From Pseudomonadota bacterium (lineage in GTDB: Bacteria; Pseudomonadota; Alphaproteobacteria; Rhizobiales; Xanthobacteraceae), in NCBI GenBank assembly GCA_023449855.1, contig JAEXHR010000289.1:6945-70944 (forward strand): a DNA stretch of 64,000 nucleotides, read 5' to 3'. Of this stretch, positions 61,815-64,000 are shown one piece after another (position 1 is the first letter of the stretch; each line of letters opens with the position of its first letter). A program made the translations under genes and the position numbers. A model generated the notes under the pieces. That model ran no database searches and had not been told where the DNA came from. It was given only the letters and a program-made list of their open reading frames with translations.

Positions 61815-61838
61815 TCGACGCAGTCCGGTCGCGCTGGC

Positions 61839-62234
61839 TTAGGGCTTGATCTTCCCGTCGGCATCGAACTGGGCGAGGAAAGCCCACAGATCGTTGACCT
61901 CGGTCTCTTTCTTGATCCCCGCAAAGGCCATCTTGGTGCCGGGGATCTTGGCCTTCGGATCCTTGATGTAATCCTTGAACGTCGCCTCGTCCCAGGTGAG
62001 GCCGGAATTCTTGTTCGCGTCCGAATAGGAATAGCCGGCTGCGGTGCCCGATTTGCGGCCGTTCAGTCCGTTCAACTCGGGGCCGACCTTGTTCTTCGCA
62101 TTCTCGCCGATGGCGTGGCAGGCAATGCATTTGTTGAACGAGGATTTGCCGGCGGCAACGTCCTGGGCGTAAGCGAGCGGCGATGCGGTCACGGCCGCGA
62201 TAAAAGCAAGCGCGGCGAAAGTCGTTTTGTTCAT
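61839..62234 (-). CDS. Soluble mono-haem cytochrome c (class I, c2/c550 type)
   Basis: The product has 131 residues from the ATG at 62234. A signal peptide (about 1-23, ending AYAQ) is followed by the haem motif CIACH (about 34-38) and, later, the GTKMAF methionine ligand. The overall fold, with AKNKVGPELNGLNGRKSG, matches cytochrome c2. It should carry electrons in the periplasm. An in-frame extension to 62321 would lack a signal peptide at the N-terminus. It is divergent from glcD, with 183 bases between the two starts. Confidence 0.93.
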   Translation of the reverse strand: MNKTTFAALAFIAAVTASPLAYAQDVAAGKSSFNKCIACHAIGENAKNKVGPELNGLNGRKSGTAAGYSYSDANKNSGLTWDEATFKDYIKDPKAKIPGTKMAFAGIKKETEVNDLWAFLAQFDADGKIKP

Positions 62235-62417
62235 GGATGGCTCTTTTCTGGCTTTCCGTACTGAATTTTCGCACACACGTTGCAGGGTGCACAAGCGGAT
62301 ACCACCATGTCCGCAGCTCATGCTTTCGTTATCTGTTCAAAGTCGGTCGGACGTGATTGATTCAGCGGAAGCATGCCGCGGTTCGATATCGCGTGAACGA
62401 AACGGGACGAACGCTCA

Positions 62418-63911
62418 ATGACAATCCTGATGCCGGCGAAGGACGAAGCCGTGCTCGCCCGGCGCGACGCCATCATCGCGGCCCTGCGAAAACTGGTGCC
62501 GGGGGAGGGGGTGATTTCCAGCGCCGCCGAAATGCTCCCCTATGAGTCGGATGGCTTCACGGCCTATCGGCAGCCGCCGATGGTGGTGGTGTTGCCGGAG
62601 ACCACCGAGCAGGTCTCGAAAGTCCTGAAATACTGCCATGACCATGGCATCAAGGTGGTGCCGCGCGGCTCGGGCACGTCACTGTCGGGCGGCGCATTGC
62701 CGCTGGCGGATGCGGTGCTGCTCGGCATGGGCAAGTTCAAGCGCGTGCGCGAGATCGATTTCGATAATCGTGCCGTGGTCGTCGAACCCGGCGTTACCAA
62801 TCTCGCTATCAGCCAGGCCGTCGCGCATGCCGGCTTCTATTATGCGCCTGATCCGTCGTCGCAGATCGCCTGTTCCATTGGCGGCAATGTCGCGGAAAAT
62901 TCGGGCGGTGTGCATAGCCTCAAGTACGGCATGACCACCAACAATCTGCTCGGCTGCGAGATCGTGCTGATGAATGGCGAGATCATTCGCATCGGCGGCA
63001 AGGCGGCCGAGCCGTCCGGCTACGATCTGCTTGGCGTCATCACCGGCTCCGAAGGTCTGCTTGGCGTCGTCACTGAAGTTACCGTGCGTATCTTGCAGAA
63101 GCCGGAGACGGCGCGTGCGCTGATGATCGGCTTCGCCGAAGTCGAAGCCGCCGGCCAATGCGTTGCCGATGTCATCGGCGCCGGCATCATTCCCGGCGGC
63201 ATGGAGATGATGGACAGGCCGGCGATCCACGCCGCCGAAGCCTTCGTCCATGCCGGCTATCCCCTCGATGTCGATGCGCTGCTGATCGTCGAACTCGATG
63301 GCCCCGCTGTCGAGGTGGACGAACTCATCAAGCGCGTCGAGGCCATCGCGCTGAAATGCGGCTCAACCACCTGCCAGATTTCGGAATCCGAGCAGCAGCG
63401 TCTGCTGTTCTGGTCCGGCCGCAAGGCCGCATTCCCGGCAGTCGGCCGCATCTCGCCGGACTATCTCTGCATGGACGGCACCATCCCGCGCGCCGCGCTG
63501 CCGCTGGTGCTGCGGCGGATGAAGGAGATGTCGGCCAAATACGGTCTCGGCGTCGCCAATGTCTTCCATGCTGGCGACGGCAATCTGCATCCGCTGATCC
63601 TCTACGATGCGAACAAGGAGGATGAGATGGAGAAGGCCGAAGCCTTCGGCGCCGATATCCTGCGGCTGTGTGTCGAGGTCGGCGGCGTGCTCACCGGCGA
63701 ACATGGCGTCGGCATCGAGAAGCGTGACCTGATGCCGGAAATGTTCAACGAGATCGATCTCAACCAGCAGCAGCGCATCAAATGCGCGTTCGATGCGCAG
63801 GGGTTGCTCAATCCCGGCAAGGTGTTTCCGACGCTGCATCGATGCGCGGAGCTTGGTCGCGTGCATGTACATGGCGGCAAGCTGGCCTTTCCGGATTTGC
63901 CGCGGTTTTGA
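62418..63911 (+). CDS. glcD: GlcD-type FAD-linked glycolate/D-lactate oxidase subunit
   Basis: The 497-residue protein has the FAD-binding-4 domain (about 35-215; PRGSGTSLSGGALPLADAV; CSIGGNVAENSGGVHSLKYG) and a FAD-oxidase C-terminal domain with VFHAGDGNLHP and GVLTGEHGVGIEKRDLM (His ligands). It matches GlcD, which together with GlcE and GlcF oxidises glycolate to glyoxylate. GlcE and GlcF are not in the window and may follow beyond 64000. The ATG at 62418 lacks a strong RBS; 62430 is an alternative. Confidence 0.92.
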   Translation: MTILMPAKDEAVLARRDAIIAALRKLVPGEGVISSAAEMLPYESDGFTAYRQPPMVVVLPETTEQVSKVLKYCHDHGIKVVPRGSGTSLSGGALPLADAVLLGMGKFKRVREIDFDNRAVVVEPGVTNLAISQAVAHAGFYYAPDPSSQIACSIGGNVAENSGGVHSLKYGMTTNNLLGCEIVLMNGEIIRIGGKAAEPSGYDLLGVITGSEGLLGVVTEVTVRILQKPETARALMIGFAEVEAAGQCVADVIGAGIIPGGMEMMDRPAIHAAEAFVHAGYPLDVDALLIVELDGPAVEVDELIKRVEAIALKCGSTTCQISESEQQRLLFWSGRKAAFPAVGRISPDYLCMDGTIPRAALPLVLRRMKEMSAKYGLGVANVFHAGDGNLHPLILYDANKEDEMEKAEAFGADILRLCVEVGGVLTGEHGVGIEKRDLMPEMFNEIDLNQQQRIKCAFDAQGLLNPGKVFPTLHRCAELGRVHVHGGKLAFPDLPRF

Positions 63912-63951
63912 TGATGGCACCGTTTCTCAGAGTTATGTGGCGCGCTTCTTT

Positions 63952-63993
63952 CCCTCCCTCCGTGCGCGGCGTAGCCGTGCATGGTGGGGAGGG
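63952..63993. repeat. Inverted repeat with CCCTCCC / GGGAGGG arms
   Basis: CCCTCCC at 63952-63958 and GGGAGGG at 63987-63993 form a hairpin around a 28-base centre that contains further complementary bases. It follows glcD and runs towards the window end. It may be a partial copy of a longer intergenic repeat. Confidence 0.55.
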
Positions 63994-64000
63994 TGGCCGG

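Overview
The window looks like a chromosomal segment of an alphaproteobacterium of the order Hyphomicrobiales, most likely family Nitrobacteraceae (the Bradyrhizobium / Rhodopseudomonas / Tardiphaga / Afipia group). The base composition is GC-rich. The complete hmu haem-uptake cluster with an HmuQ-type haem oxygenase, the Tol-Pal layout, the short HU protein and several intergenic inverted repeats of the kind scattered through these genomes all point the same way. The genus cannot be fixed from sequence alone.

Layout. 1-3.0 kb: 3' part of a carbon-phosphorus lyase operon (phnK partial, phnL, phnM, phnN). 3.0-4.5 kb: a PPOX flavoprotein, an HU-like protein and a small DUF1328 membrane protein. 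4.8-13.3 kb: an exopolysaccharide block (Wzz/BY-kinase-like protein, three GT4 glycosyltransferases, a MurJ/Wzx-type flippase, a polysaccharide deacetylase). 13.5-21.8 kb: a catabolic cluster with a divergent IclR regulator, a three-subunit molybdenum hydroxylase, an ACMSD-type amidohydrolase and an NMT1-type ABC importer. 21.8-23.7 kb: an FAD/NAD(P)-binding oxidoreductase and an orphan receiver protein. 23.8-30.5 kb: haem acquisition (hmuVUT-hemP divergent from hmuR-hmuQ-hutX). 30.5-38.4 kb: a LysR regulator divergent from a Liv-type ABC operon ending in a RidA-like protein, then a TetR regulator and a DUF2852 membrane protein that share a palindromic motif. 38.8-47.9 kb: tolQRAB, a GGDEF/EAL protein, a FeeM-like N-acyl amino acid synthase, pal and cpoB. 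48-51.1 kb: tilS and ftsH. 51.2-53.9 kb: a four-gene cassette of a membrane protein, a trypsin-fold protease, a small domain protein and a catalytically dead protease paralogue. 54-55.2 kb: a GT87-like membrane protein. 55.3-59.8 kb: a cobalamin riboswitch followed by nrdAB. 59.9-64 kb: azlCD, a TetR regulator, a cytochrome c and glcD.

How the parts work together. The haem block covers outer-membrane import, periplasmic binding, inner-membrane transport, cytosolic carriage and haem breakdown. The tol block gives a complete Tol-Pal envelope machine. The nrdAB operon is placed under a B12 riboswitch, as expected for a B12-independent reductase kept off when cobalamin is plentiful. Its NrdB has Phe instead of the radical Tyr, so it should be a Mn/Fe class Ic enzyme.

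The most unusual locus is the protease / pseudoprotease cassette at 51258-53899. It lies just after the ftsH terminator, has its own AT-rich promoter-like sequence and very tight gene spacing, and one of the two protease paralogues has lost all three catalytic residues. I do not recognise it as a described system. Start codons were chosen by RBS, overlap and family length and are stated where they are uncertain.
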